Shown: positions 45,192-53,163 of the stretch, piece after piece
How positions within the stretch are numbered: position 1 is the first letter of the stretch
How the letters are laid out: every line of letters starts with the position of its first letter
From: Bryobacterales bacterium F-183
GTDB lineage: Bacteria; Acidobacteriota; Terriglobia; Bryobacterales; Bryobacteraceae
Direction: 5' to 3'
NCBI GenBank assembly: GCA_016865505.2
Contig: AP025252.1
Span: 5,354,137 to 5,418,136, forward strand
Length of the DNA: 64,000 bases
The notes under the pieces: generated by a model
Told to the model about the DNA's origin: nothing
The model's database searches: none
What the model saw: the letters and a program-made list of their open reading frames with translations, nothing else
Made by a program: the position numbers and the translations under genes

Positions 45192-46454
45192 TTACTGCGA
45201 GGGGGGCACGATGTAAGAGTCGATGCCCTTCCGCAGACCATACCTTCCGTTCAGCTTCTTAAAGTCCGTTCCCATCCTTCCGCTGGCGTCCCAGGCGACG
45301 CGACCTTCCCGCAATGTCATTTCACAACGCAGACGCCCTTTGGCGGGGATTGCGGCGTTGTGTGAGTCCACAAGTTGGGCTGGTGAGTCATCCATGCGCC
45401 AGAGGGCGATGTCGGCGATGGCGCCGGTGCTGAGATGGCCGAGGTCCTCACGCTTGATGACCTGCGCGGGCTTCCAGGTGGAGGCGCGGATGACCGCTTC
45501 GAGCGGCATACCCATGGCCAGGGCCTTGGCCATGCAGTTGGGCATGTCCTGCATGGTGTTGTTCATGCTGCCGTCGTGGAGGTCGGTGGAGATGGTGTCG
45601 GGGTAAAAACCTTGTGCGATGGCGGGTACGGCGTTGCGGAAGGCGAAGCTGCCGCCGCCGTGGCCCATGTCGAGGATGACGCCGCGGTCGCGCGCCTGTT
45701 TGAGGTAGGAAAAGATTTTGCCGTTGTCGTCGATCCAGGGGACGGGAGCGCGGTAGACGTGGGTGGAGATGTCGCCGGGGCGGAGGTGTTCGAGCAGGAG
45801 CTTCCAGTAGGGGCGCTCGGGGAGGAAGTAGCCGAAGTCCACCATGACGGGGATGTCGGCGATTTTGCCGGCGGCGACGGCTTCATCGACGCTGGTCCAG
45901 TCGGGCTTGGTGTAGTGTGCGGACTTGATGCCGACGACGACGTCTTTGTGACGCTGGGCGAGTTCGGCGACGCGCTTGGCGTTGAAGTCGCCCTGTTCGG
46001 TGAGGTCGTGCACCATGCCGTGTCCGGCGATGTTGATGAGAGCGAGGACACGGGTCTTGGATCGGTCGATGACGGTGGTTTTGAACTGCTCGAAGTTGCG
46101 CCAGCCGGAGCTGCCTGCGTCGACCATGGTGGTTACGCCGGTACGGAAGCTGAGGGTGTCGGGCGGGATGCTGAGGTCGCCGGCCCAGGAGCCTGGGTTG
46201 TTGATGGTGTGGAAGACGTGGACGTGGAGATCGATGAGGCCGGGGGTGACGATCAAGCCTTTGGCGTCGACGACGCGGCGGGCGTCGGAATCGGCGATGG
46301 ATTCATGTACGGCGGCGATGCGGCCGTCCTTGATGGCGATGTCGCGAACGACCGAGATGAGGTTGTTCTTAGGGTCGATGACGCGACCGCCCTTGAGGAC
46401 CAGATCGAAGTTCTGCGCCTGTAGCGCCAACAGCAGGACTGGGAGCATAGACAT
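45192..46454 (-). CDS. Exported amidohydrolase/deacetylase-family metalloenzyme
   Basis: A 420-residue amidohydrolase-fold protein with a short hydrophobic N-terminus (MSMLPVLLLALQAQ) that may be a signal peptide. HVH in IDLHVHVFH, carbamylation-type Lys in GIKSAHY and metal Asp in TDLHDG are present, so a binuclear zinc site is likely. It resembles the amidohydrolase/deacetylase group (Atu3266/EF0837-like) that acts on N-acyl or cyclic amide substrates. Substrate not predictable. It is divergent from argR with 34 bases between, and no clear ARG box is seen. Confidence 0.82.
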   Translation of the reverse strand: MSMLPVLLLALQAQNFDLVLKGGRVIDPKNNLISVVRDIAIKDGRIAAVHESIADSDARRVVDAKGLIVTPGLIDLHVHVFHTINNPGSWAGDLSIPPDTLSFRTGVTTMVDAGSSGWRNFEQFKTTVIDRSKTRVLALINIAGHGMVHDLTEQGDFNAKRVAELAQRHKDVVVGIKSAHYTKPDWTSVDEAVAAGKIADIPVMVDFGYFLPERPYWKLLLEHLRPGDISTHVYRAPVPWIDDNGKIFSYLKQARDRGVILDMGHGGGSFAFRNAVPAIAQGFYPDTISTDLHDGSMNNTMQDMPNCMAKALAMGMPLEAVIRASTWKPAQVIKREDLGHLSTGAIADIALWRMDDSPAQLVDSHNAAIPAKGRLRCEMTLREGRVAWDASGRMGTDFKKLNGRYGLRKGIDSYIVPPSQ

Positions 46455-46488
46455 TGCATAACAAGTTTAAGATGGTGAAAGCCTCTTT

Positions 46489-46926
46489 ATGAATAAGACC
46501 TTCCGGCAAGGGCAGATCCTGAAGTTGATCCAGGGCCGGAATCTGCATACGCAGGAAGAAGTGGTAGCGGAGTTGAAGGCGGCGGGGATTGTGGCATCGC
46601 AGGTGACGGTGTCGCGGGACATTCAGGAGCTTGGGCTTGTGAAGACCGCCGATGGGTACCGGCAGATACGTCCCAATGAGCGGCTGGGTCCGGACCTGAG
46701 TACCGTGGTGCTGGAGTTTCTGCAGGATGTGCGGGTGGCGCAGAATCTTGTGGTGCTGAAGACTTCTGCAGGCAATGCCAATGCGCTGGCTGTGGCGCTA
46801 GATAAGGATAGCTGGCCGGAGATTGTGGGTACGATTGCGGGCGACGATACGATTCTGGTGATCGCGCCGGATCAAGCGACGGCGGAAGCGGTGCGGGCGA
46901 AGCTGCTGGAGATCACCGAAAGCTGA
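46489..46926 (+). CDS. argR: Arginine repressor
   Basis: A 145-residue ArgR/AhrC protein. The winged HTH is in the first 75 residues (LIQGRNLHTQEEVVAELKAAG, VTVSRDIQELGLVKTADGY), and the C-terminal hexamerisation and arginine-binding domain includes VGTIAGDDTILVI, with the Gly-Asp-Asp motif that contacts arginine. It controls arginine synthesis and catabolism genes when bound to arginine. No arginine genes are adjacent. Confidence 0.95.
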   Translation: MNKTFRQGQILKLIQGRNLHTQEEVVAELKAAGIVASQVTVSRDIQELGLVKTADGYRQIRPNERLGPDLSTVVLEFLQDVRVAQNLVVLKTSAGNANALAVALDKDSWPEIVGTIAGDDTILVIAPDQATAEAVRAKLLEITES

Positions 46927-46968
46927 ACAAAGCGAAGGCATCTCGCGATAGGATGTAGCCACGGCGGG

Positions 46969-49653
46969 ATGAAGACGTTGATCAGTGCGTTACTTGTCTT
47001 TGTGAGCGGCATGCACGCTGCCGAGGTGGCGGGAGCGGCCGGATTTCTCAAACAGAATTGTGTTGGCTGTCATGGGGCGAAGGCGCCACAGGGCGGGCTG
47101 GACTTGACGCAGATTGCGGCGCAAGGGGCGAAGGCCGACAACCTGGCGACCTGGGTGAAGGTGTACGATCGCGTGGCTTCAGGCGAGATGCCTCCGAAGG
47201 GCATGCCACGGCCTGCGGGCGCTCCGGCGTTTTTGAAGTCACTTGAGACGGCTCTTGTGACGGAGGAGACGGCGCGGCGCGGGTCTGCGGGTCGAGCAGG
47301 GCTGCGGCGCTTGAACGCGTACGAGTACGAGAATGCGATTCGCGATCTGCTGGCGGTGCCGTGGATTCGGGTGAAGGATCAGTTGCCGCAAGACGGGATC
47401 GCGTACCGGTTCAACAAGACTGGCGGTGCGCTCGATGTGTCGCACGTGCAGATAGCGCGGTATATGAGTACGGCGCAGACGGCGATGCGGGAGGCGATGT
47501 CCGCTAAGTTTGTACAGGCTCCGACGGCCACCACGCGGGTGTACGCGCGGCAGGAGCCTACGATGACGCGGAACATGTGGCCGCGCGAGGGCAATACGCG
47601 TACGGATCGCATGAGCTTTCCGGTGCTGGATTCGCATGCGCAGCCCGATGTACGTGCGGGGCGGAGCCCGATATCGAACCCGGAGACTCGCGAGCGGGAA
47701 GCGATGGGGCGGGTGTCGAGCATCTTTTCCGATGCCGGTGGGTTTAGCTGGGGGTCGTATCGAATCCCTGCGCCGGGCCGGTACAAGATCCGCGTGAAGG
47801 GGTACTCGATTTGGGTGAGCGGTGGCGGTATCGACCACTGGAATTTTACGGGTTTTGGGCCGGAAAAGACTGCTTATCTGTACACGCCGCGGATGGAGAG
47901 GCCGAATACGGACGAGGTTTGGCCGGGGCGGCGGAATGAGCCTGTGGCGGTGTACGCGCAGAGTTCGGGACAGTCCAGGCCGCTGGGCGAGTTCGACTTT
48001 ACGCCGGAGCCTGGGGTGTATGAGATTGAAGCGGTGCTGGCTCCGAATGAGGTGCTGCAGACCGATAGCATGCGGCTGTTCCGTACGCGAGTGAATGGGA
48101 CGGAGCTTGAGTATGTGAATCCGCTGGCGACGAAGGATGGGATGCCGGGGGTCGCGTTTCAGTGGATTGAGGTGACGGGTCCATTGGCGGATGAATCGAA
48201 TGGCGCGGGGTATCGCGCTTTGTTTGGGGATCTGCCGTTGCGGAAGGTTGCCGCAGGCGAAGGAGTGGCGATCAAGGTTCCGGCACCGGTGGAGACTGGC
48301 GATGCGGTGCCGATTTTCCGTCGGGGGCCGCGGTTGATGGATGTCCCGGTAGAGGTGGAGACGTCGCGGCCGCGTGAAGATGCCGAGCGATTGCTGCGGG
48401 CGTTTTTGGCTCGTGCGTATCGGGGTCCGGTGGAAGAGAGCGATGTCCAGCTGTTTTTGAAGTTGTTCGACCAGCAGTTTCAGCAGGGTCGCGGATTTGC
48501 GAAGTCGATGATTGCGGCGTATACGGCGGTGTTGAGTTCGCCGGGGTTCCTGTATGTGCGGGAGACGCCGGGGAAGTTGTCAGGGCATGAATTGGCGACG
48601 CGATTGTCGTTGTTCTTATGGAATTCGCCTCCGGATGCAGAGTTGCGGGGCTTGGCGGCGTCGGGCAAGTTGCAAACGCCGGCAGTGCTGCGGGCGCAAA
48701 CGGAACGGCTGTTGAACGATCCGAAGATGTCGCGCTTTGTGGAGGCCTTTACCGATTATTGGCTGGACCTGCGGAAGATTGACGATACTTCGCCGTCGAC
48801 TACGCTGTACAACGACTATGAGTTGGACGATCCGCTGAAGCTGGCCGCGATGGAAGAGACCCGGCTGTTTGTGGGCGATTTGTTTAAGCGGAATCTGCCG
48901 GCGCGGAGCATCGTGCAGGCGGACTTTACGTACTTGAACGAGCGGTTGGCGACGCATTACGGGATCGCGGGTGTGACGGGTGCAAAGATGCGGCGCGTAG
49001 CGTTGCCGGCTGATTCGGTACGCGGTGGATTGCTGACGCAGGCGAGCGTACTGAAGGTGACGGCGAATGGTACGACGACATCGCCTGTGCTGCGCGGGGT
49101 TTGGATTATGGAGCGGATTCTGGGCATGCAGGCTGCGCCTCCTCCGGGTGTGCCTGCTGTGGAGCCGGACATACGCGGGGCGGTGACGATACGGCAGCAG
49201 TTGGATAAGCATCGTGCGGATGCGTCCTGCGCGTCGTGCCATCGCAAGATCGATCCGCCGGGGTTTGCACTGGAGAGCTTTGATGTGATGGGCGGTTGGC
49301 GTACACGGTATCGCGCGGCGGCGGATACGGCAAAGCCGGAGCCTGGGGTTGGTTTTTCAGGCCAGAAGTTTGCGTTCCACTATGCGCTGCCTGTGGACGC
49401 GACGGGTACGCTGCCGGATGGATCGAGCTTCCGTGATGTACGGGAGTTCAAGAGAGTTCTACTGGCGCGTGAGGAAGATACGGTGGCGCGGAACCTGGCG
49501 CGGCAACTGTTGGTGTACGCGACGGGGGCTCCCCCGGGATTTGCGGATCGCAAACGGGTGGATGAGATTCTGGCTGGGGCGAAGGCTTCCGGCTATGGCG
49601 TACGCAATATGGTGCACGGGATCGTACAGAGCAGCTTGTTTCAGGCGAAGTAG
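46969..49653 (+). CDS. DUF1587/DUF1592/DUF1588/DUF1585 multi-domain cytochrome-like protein
   Basis: An 894-residue exported protein. After a signal peptide (residues 1-18) comes a c-type haem-binding CXXCH (CVGCH, residues 31-35), then the DUF1587, DUF1595, DUF1592, DUF1588 and DUF1585 modules, with RLNAYEYENAIRDLL, LATRLSLFLWNSPPD and HRKIDPPGFALESFDVMGGWR. A second CXXCH is CASCH (754-758). Such proteins are abundant in Planctomycetota and Acidobacteriota, always next to a DUF1552 protein, and their function is unknown. The two haem sites suggest electron transfer. The DUF1552 gene follows after 3 bases. Confidence 0.9.
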   Translation: MKTLISALLVFVSGMHAAEVAGAAGFLKQNCVGCHGAKAPQGGLDLTQIAAQGAKADNLATWVKVYDRVASGEMPPKGMPRPAGAPAFLKSLETALVTEETARRGSAGRAGLRRLNAYEYENAIRDLLAVPWIRVKDQLPQDGIAYRFNKTGGALDVSHVQIARYMSTAQTAMREAMSAKFVQAPTATTRVYARQEPTMTRNMWPREGNTRTDRMSFPVLDSHAQPDVRAGRSPISNPETREREAMGRVSSIFSDAGGFSWGSYRIPAPGRYKIRVKGYSIWVSGGGIDHWNFTGFGPEKTAYLYTPRMERPNTDEVWPGRRNEPVAVYAQSSGQSRPLGEFDFTPEPGVYEIEAVLAPNEVLQTDSMRLFRTRVNGTELEYVNPLATKDGMPGVAFQWIEVTGPLADESNGAGYRALFGDLPLRKVAAGEGVAIKVPAPVETGDAVPIFRRGPRLMDVPVEVETSRPREDAERLLRAFLARAYRGPVEESDVQLFLKLFDQQFQQGRGFAKSMIAAYTAVLSSPGFLYVRETPGKLSGHELATRLSLFLWNSPPDAELRGLAASGKLQTPAVLRAQTERLLNDPKMSRFVEAFTDYWLDLRKIDDTSPSTTLYNDYELDDPLKLAAMEETRLFVGDLFKRNLPARSIVQADFTYLNERLATHYGIAGVTGAKMRRVALPADSVRGGLLTQASVLKVTANGTTTSPVLRGVWIMERILGMQAAPPPGVPAVEPDIRGAVTIRQQLDKHRADASCASCHRKIDPPGFALESFDVMGGWRTRYRAAADTAKPEPGVGFSGQKFAFHYALPVDATGTLPDGSSFRDVREFKRVLLAREEDTVARNLARQLLVYATGAPPGFADRKRVDEILAGAKASGYGVRNMVHGIVQSSLFQAK

Positions 49654-49656
49654 AGG

Positions 49657-50937
49657 ATGAACATGACTTCCAAACGGATATCGCGACGGACGTTGTTGCG
49701 GGGCGCTGGTGTGAGTTTGGCGCTGCCGATGTTGAATGTCATGCAGGCTGCGCCGCAGGCAACCTCTGAACCTCGAAGGATGTTTGCCGTTTGCAATAAC
49801 CTGGGGCTGCTGCCGGGGGAGTTCTTTCCGACGGGGGCTGGGCGCGAGTACACGCCGTCTGCGTATTTGAAGATCCTGCAGGAGCATCGCGAGCACTTTA
49901 CGGTGTTCTCCGGGGTGTCGCATCCGAATGTGGATGGCGGGCATCCGTCGGACATCAGCTTTTTGACGGCGGCACCGCATCCGGCGAGCAGTTCGTTTCG
50001 GAATACGATTTCGCTTGATCAGTACATCGCGGAACGGATTGGCGGACAGACGCGGTTCCCTTCTCTGACGCTTTCGGTGAATACGGGATTCCGGTCTTTG
50101 TCGTGGAGCGGGAGCGGTGTGGCGATTCCGCCGGAGCAGAGTGCAGCAAACGTGTTCCGGCAGATGTTCATCCAAGGTACGCCGCAAGAGGTGGACGCGA
50201 AGATCGCGGAGTTGGATACCGGGCGCTCGATTCTGGATACGGTGACGGACCAGGTACGGCGGCTGGAGGGTAAGGTCGGGAGCGAGGATAAGACGCGGCT
50301 GGACCAGTTCTTTACGAGTGTTCGCGAACTCGAAGGACGGCTGCAGGCGTCGCGCGGGTGGGAGCGGAAGCCGAAGCCTGTGGTGAAGGAGAAGGAGCCG
50401 GAAGATCTGGCGAATCCTGCACAGTACATGGGCAAAGTGGCGCAGATGTACGGGCTGGTGCGGTTGGCGTTTGAGACGGATTCGACGCGTGCCGTGACGT
50501 TGATGCTGGATAGTGTGAGTTCGCCGGTGCTGCAGATTCGCGGGGCGACGTTGAATGACGGGTATCACAACCTTTCGCATCATGGGAAGTCGGAGGATAA
50601 GCTGTCGCAACTGCGGTTGATCGATACGTGGCACATGCGTTTGCTGGCGGATTTGTTCAAAGGGTTGAAGGGTGCGCAGGAAGGCGGGAGTACGCTGCTG
50701 GATCGCACGATGGTGCTGTACGGGTCGAACCTGGGGGATGCGAACGCGCATTCCACAACGAACATGCCGACGCTGCTGGCAGGCGGCGGGTTCCGGCATG
50801 CGGGACATCTGGTGTTCAATCGTGAGCAAAACTATCCGCTGCCGAATCTGTTTGTGTCGATGCTGCAGCGGATGGGGATTGAGACGGATAAGTTCGCGTC
50901 GTCGACGGGTCGCATGACGGGGCTTGAGTTGGCATGA
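49657..50937 (+). CDS. Tat-exported DUF1552 protein
   Basis: A 426-residue protein with a Tat signal ([17 protein letters not shown]) and DUF1552 features: [23 protein letters not shown] and [19 protein letters not shown]. The DUF1552 fold is sulfatase/alkaline phosphatase-like, but no assay is known. It nearly always occurs with a DUF1592 cytochrome; here it follows that gene by 3 bases and overlaps the next gene by ATGA. The partner and substrate are unknown. Confidence 0.88.
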   Translation: MNMTSKRISRRTLLRGAGVSLALPMLNVMQAAPQATSEPRRMFAVCNNLGLLPGEFFPTGAGREYTPSAYLKILQEHREHFTVFSGVSHPNVDGGHPSDISFLTAAPHPASSSFRNTISLDQYIAERIGGQTRFPSLTLSVNTGFRSLSWSGSGVAIPPEQSAANVFRQMFIQGTPQEVDAKIAELDTGRSILDTVTDQVRRLEGKVGSEDKTRLDQFFTSVRELEGRLQASRGWERKPKPVVKEKEPEDLANPAQYMGKVAQMYGLVRLAFETDSTRAVTLMLDSVSSPVLQIRGATLNDGYHNLSHHGKSEDKLSQLRLIDTWHMRLLADLFKGLKGAQEGGSTLLDRTMVLYGSNLGDANAHSTTNMPTLLAGGGFRHAGHLVFNREQNYPLPNLFVSMLQRMGIETDKFASSTGRMTGLELA

Positions 50938-51479
50938 GGCGTTGGGCTTTGCTGCTGTTTGCGGGTTCGGTTTTGTGTGCGCAAGAACGCCTGGTTGTCG
51001 ATTTTGAAGGCGTGACGGTATTGCTAGCTCCGAACGATAAAGCGAATCGTGTGGAGCAGTGGGAAGACAAGGGCGTGGTGTTCCGGCCTGCGCATGCTCC
51101 CAAGAAGACCAAGGCGAAGGGCCTAGTGATGTTTTTTGAGCATCTGTCGAACAGGCACAAGGGCATTGGTAGCGCGATGGCGCTGGAAGAGGTTCCTGTG
51201 CGGGCTACACTGCCGAAGCCTGCGTCCGAGGTGGCGGTGACGTTCTGGGGGTCAACCGGTGTGCCTGCGGTGCTGGAGGCGTTCGATGCGGACGGTAAGG
51301 TAGTGGATCGCGCGGCTGTGGCTGCGGCGCCGGGACGGAAAGCGCCTGGAGATCCGGTACCGATGTTCACGTTGACGGTGAAGGGTTCGAAGATCGCGTA
51401 CGTGCAGTTTTCCGGGCCGAGGCCGGGCGAGTATCTGGCGGCGGAGGAGGTGCGGGTGACTCTGGCAGCCGGGAACTAG
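50934..51479 (+). CDS. Small secreted protein in the DUF1592/DUF1552 operon
   Basis: A 181-residue protein with a signal peptide ([17 protein letters not shown], residues 1-17). The rest is beta-rich ([38 protein letters not shown]). I do not recognise it, though the pattern fits a carbohydrate-binding or jelly-roll beta-sandwich. Translational overlap with the DUF1552 gene suggests it is a third component of the same system. Its 3' end overlaps the converging gene by 4 bases. Confidence 0.72.
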   Translation: MRRWALLLFAGSVLCAQERLVVDFEGVTVLLAPNDKANRVEQWEDKGVVFRPAHAPKKTKAKGLVMFFEHLSNRHKGIGSAMALEEVPVRATLPKPASEVAVTFWGSTGVPAVLEAFDADGKVVDRAAVAAAPGRKAPGDPVPMFTLTVKGSKIAYVQFSGPRPGEYLAAEEVRVTLAAGN

Positions 51480-52066
51480 GGCTTCATGATCTCGCCCCAG
51501 ATGACCTGGTAGGCTTCGATCACTCCCTCAAAGTTGTGGCCCGCGCGTACGAAGACTCGCTTGCCGGCGCGTAAGGTGTCGTGATCGACTCGGAAGCCGT
51601 CGCCGACGTAGCGCGTGTCGTGGCGGAGCAGGAACTTTTTGGGTCCATCGTTCCGGGTACGAATGGTGAGCCACTTGTCGTCGATGTCCGTAACCAAGCC
51701 TGTGGCCGTGATGTCGCCTCTAGGGGCGAACTGTTCCGTAGGGCTGGAGTACTCGCGCTTCATGCTGGGGCGGCGTCCCGGGCCGGGTGCTTGCGACGGG
51801 ATGTCGAGCACGTGGATGGTGCGGACGTAACAGCCTGCGTCTTTGAGGTCTGTGACCATCTCCAGACGGTCTCCGGGTACGAGAGCGGCGGCGGCGATGC
51901 GCTGGCCGTCGCGCTCCATCCAGGTTCGCGCGTCGTAGCGGCATCGGACGGGCTTGCCCTCGGCTTCGACCGTTAATGCTGTCTTTTCGATTGCGAGAAG
52001 CGGTCCGCGCACGATGCCCATCTTCATTTGCATCATTTGTGCGAGGGTTAGGAGGAGTAACAGCAT
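51476..52066 (-). CDS. Exported protein with two DUF5666-like beta repeats
   Basis: A 196-residue protein with a hydrophobic N-terminus (MLLLLLTLAQMMQ). Two similar halves have the DUF5666 pattern of short OB-like beta barrels: GIVRGPLLAIEKTALTVEAE and ATGLVTDIDDKWLTIRTRN, each ending in a VPGDRLEMV- or AGKRVFVRA-like strand. Such repeats occur in secreted proteins of unknown function. The linker contains PGPGRRPSM. Monocistronic, convergent with the DUF1552 operon. Confidence 0.7.
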   Translation of the reverse strand: MLLLLLTLAQMMQMKMGIVRGPLLAIEKTALTVEAEGKPVRCRYDARTWMERDGQRIAAAALVPGDRLEMVTDLKDAGCYVRTIHVLDIPSQAPGPGRRPSMKREYSSPTEQFAPRGDITATGLVTDIDDKWLTIRTRNDGPKKFLLRHDTRYVGDGFRVDHDTLRAGKRVFVRAGHNFEGVIEAYQVIWGEIMKP

Positions 52067-52089
52067 GGTCTAGATGTTAAAATCGGATT

Positions 52090-53154
52090 TTGCCACTCGC
52101 GATCTCTTCCATCGTGGACCGCGCGGGCCGTTGGTTTCTCGAATCGGGTATCCGGGAAGCCGATGGCGGCGTAGCCCGCTATCACTATTCAGACCGCAAA
52201 CAGAACGCCAAAGTTTCTACGGAAATTACTGGATATGCGGTTAGCACCTTCTCGTACCTGCATCATCTCACAAAGGACCAGCGATATCTGGACGCTACGG
52301 CGCAGTCTGCGCGGTTCCTTTGCGAGGTCGCATGGGATGCAGAAAGCGGGACCATCCCGTTTGAAGTTCCTGCAGAGGGCGAGGCTTCGTACGCGTACTT
52401 TTTTGACCTGGGGATTATTGTTCGCGGGTTGTTGACCGCATGGCGTACGACCGGAGATGCAGCGTTCTTAGAGAAGGCGCAGCGTTGTGGGATTTCGATG
52501 GCGTACGACTTTATGGCCGAAGAGGCGGCGCATCCGATTATCGCGCTGCCGGAGAAGCAGCCCGAGCCGTACGATGCGCTGCGGTGGTCGCAGAGCCCTG
52601 GGTGTTATCAGTTGAAGTCCGCGATGGCTTGGCGGGATCTGGCGGAGGCGACGGGTCAACCGGCGTTGAAGCAGCCGTATGAGCGAATGCTGGAGTATTC
52701 GCTGGCGACGCATGATTCGTTCCTGCCCGGGCATCCGGAGAAATTGAAGGTAATGGACCGGTTGCATTCGTATTCGTACTTTCTGGAAGGGCTGTTGCCA
52801 GTGGGTGATCGTCCCGAATGTAAGGCGGCGCTGGAGACAGGGATCGCGCGTGTGGCCGCGTATTTGCGCGAGATCGGGCCGGAGTTTGCTCGGGCTGATG
52901 TCTACGCGCAGCTGTTGCGGGTACGGCTGTACGCGGACCGGCTAGGGTATGTACCGCTTGATCTGAAGCAGGCGACAGAAGAGGCCGAGACGATTCCACA
53001 GTTTGAGATTCCCGACATTGGCGGCTTCTATTTTGGCCGCCGCAACGGATCGGAATACATGCAGTTCCACAATCCCTGGGCGACTGGCTTCTGCTTGCAG
53101 GCCCTGGCGATGTGGGAAGGCGACCGAAACATCCCTGTCTGCGCACTGATCTAA
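52090..53154 (+). CDS. (alpha/alpha)6-barrel six-hairpin protein
   Basis: A 354-residue protein, TTG start, that consists of paired helices with repeated aromatic motifs (ISSIVDRAGRWFLESGIREA, STEITGYAVSTFSYLHHLTK, SYFLEGLLPVGDRPECK) typical of the six-hairpin glycosidase or toroid fold. No signal peptide is seen, so it is probably cytoplasmic. Similar proteins occur in polysaccharide biosynthesis clusters. Start is 9 bases upstream of a glycosyltransferase fusion gene, which suggests a shared glycan role. Catalytic residues are not identifiable with confidence. Confidence 0.75.
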   Translation: MPLAISSIVDRAGRWFLESGIREADGGVARYHYSDRKQNAKVSTEITGYAVSTFSYLHHLTKDQRYLDATAQSARFLCEVAWDAESGTIPFEVPAEGEASYAYFFDLGIIVRGLLTAWRTTGDAAFLEKAQRCGISMAYDFMAEEAAHPIIALPEKQPEPYDALRWSQSPGCYQLKSAMAWRDLAEATGQPALKQPYERMLEYSLATHDSFLPGHPEKLKVMDRLHSYSYFLEGLLPVGDRPECKAALETGIARVAAYLREIGPEFARADVYAQLLRVRLYADRLGYVPLDLKQATEEAETIPQFEIPDIGGFYFGRRNGSEYMQFHNPWATGFCLQALAMWEGDRNIPVCALI

Positions 53155-53163
53155 CACAATCCT

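Noticed and set aside
46455-46488. Possible ARG box in front of argR.
   Set aside because: The AT-rich stretch TGCATAACAAG lacks the inverted symmetry of an ARG box.
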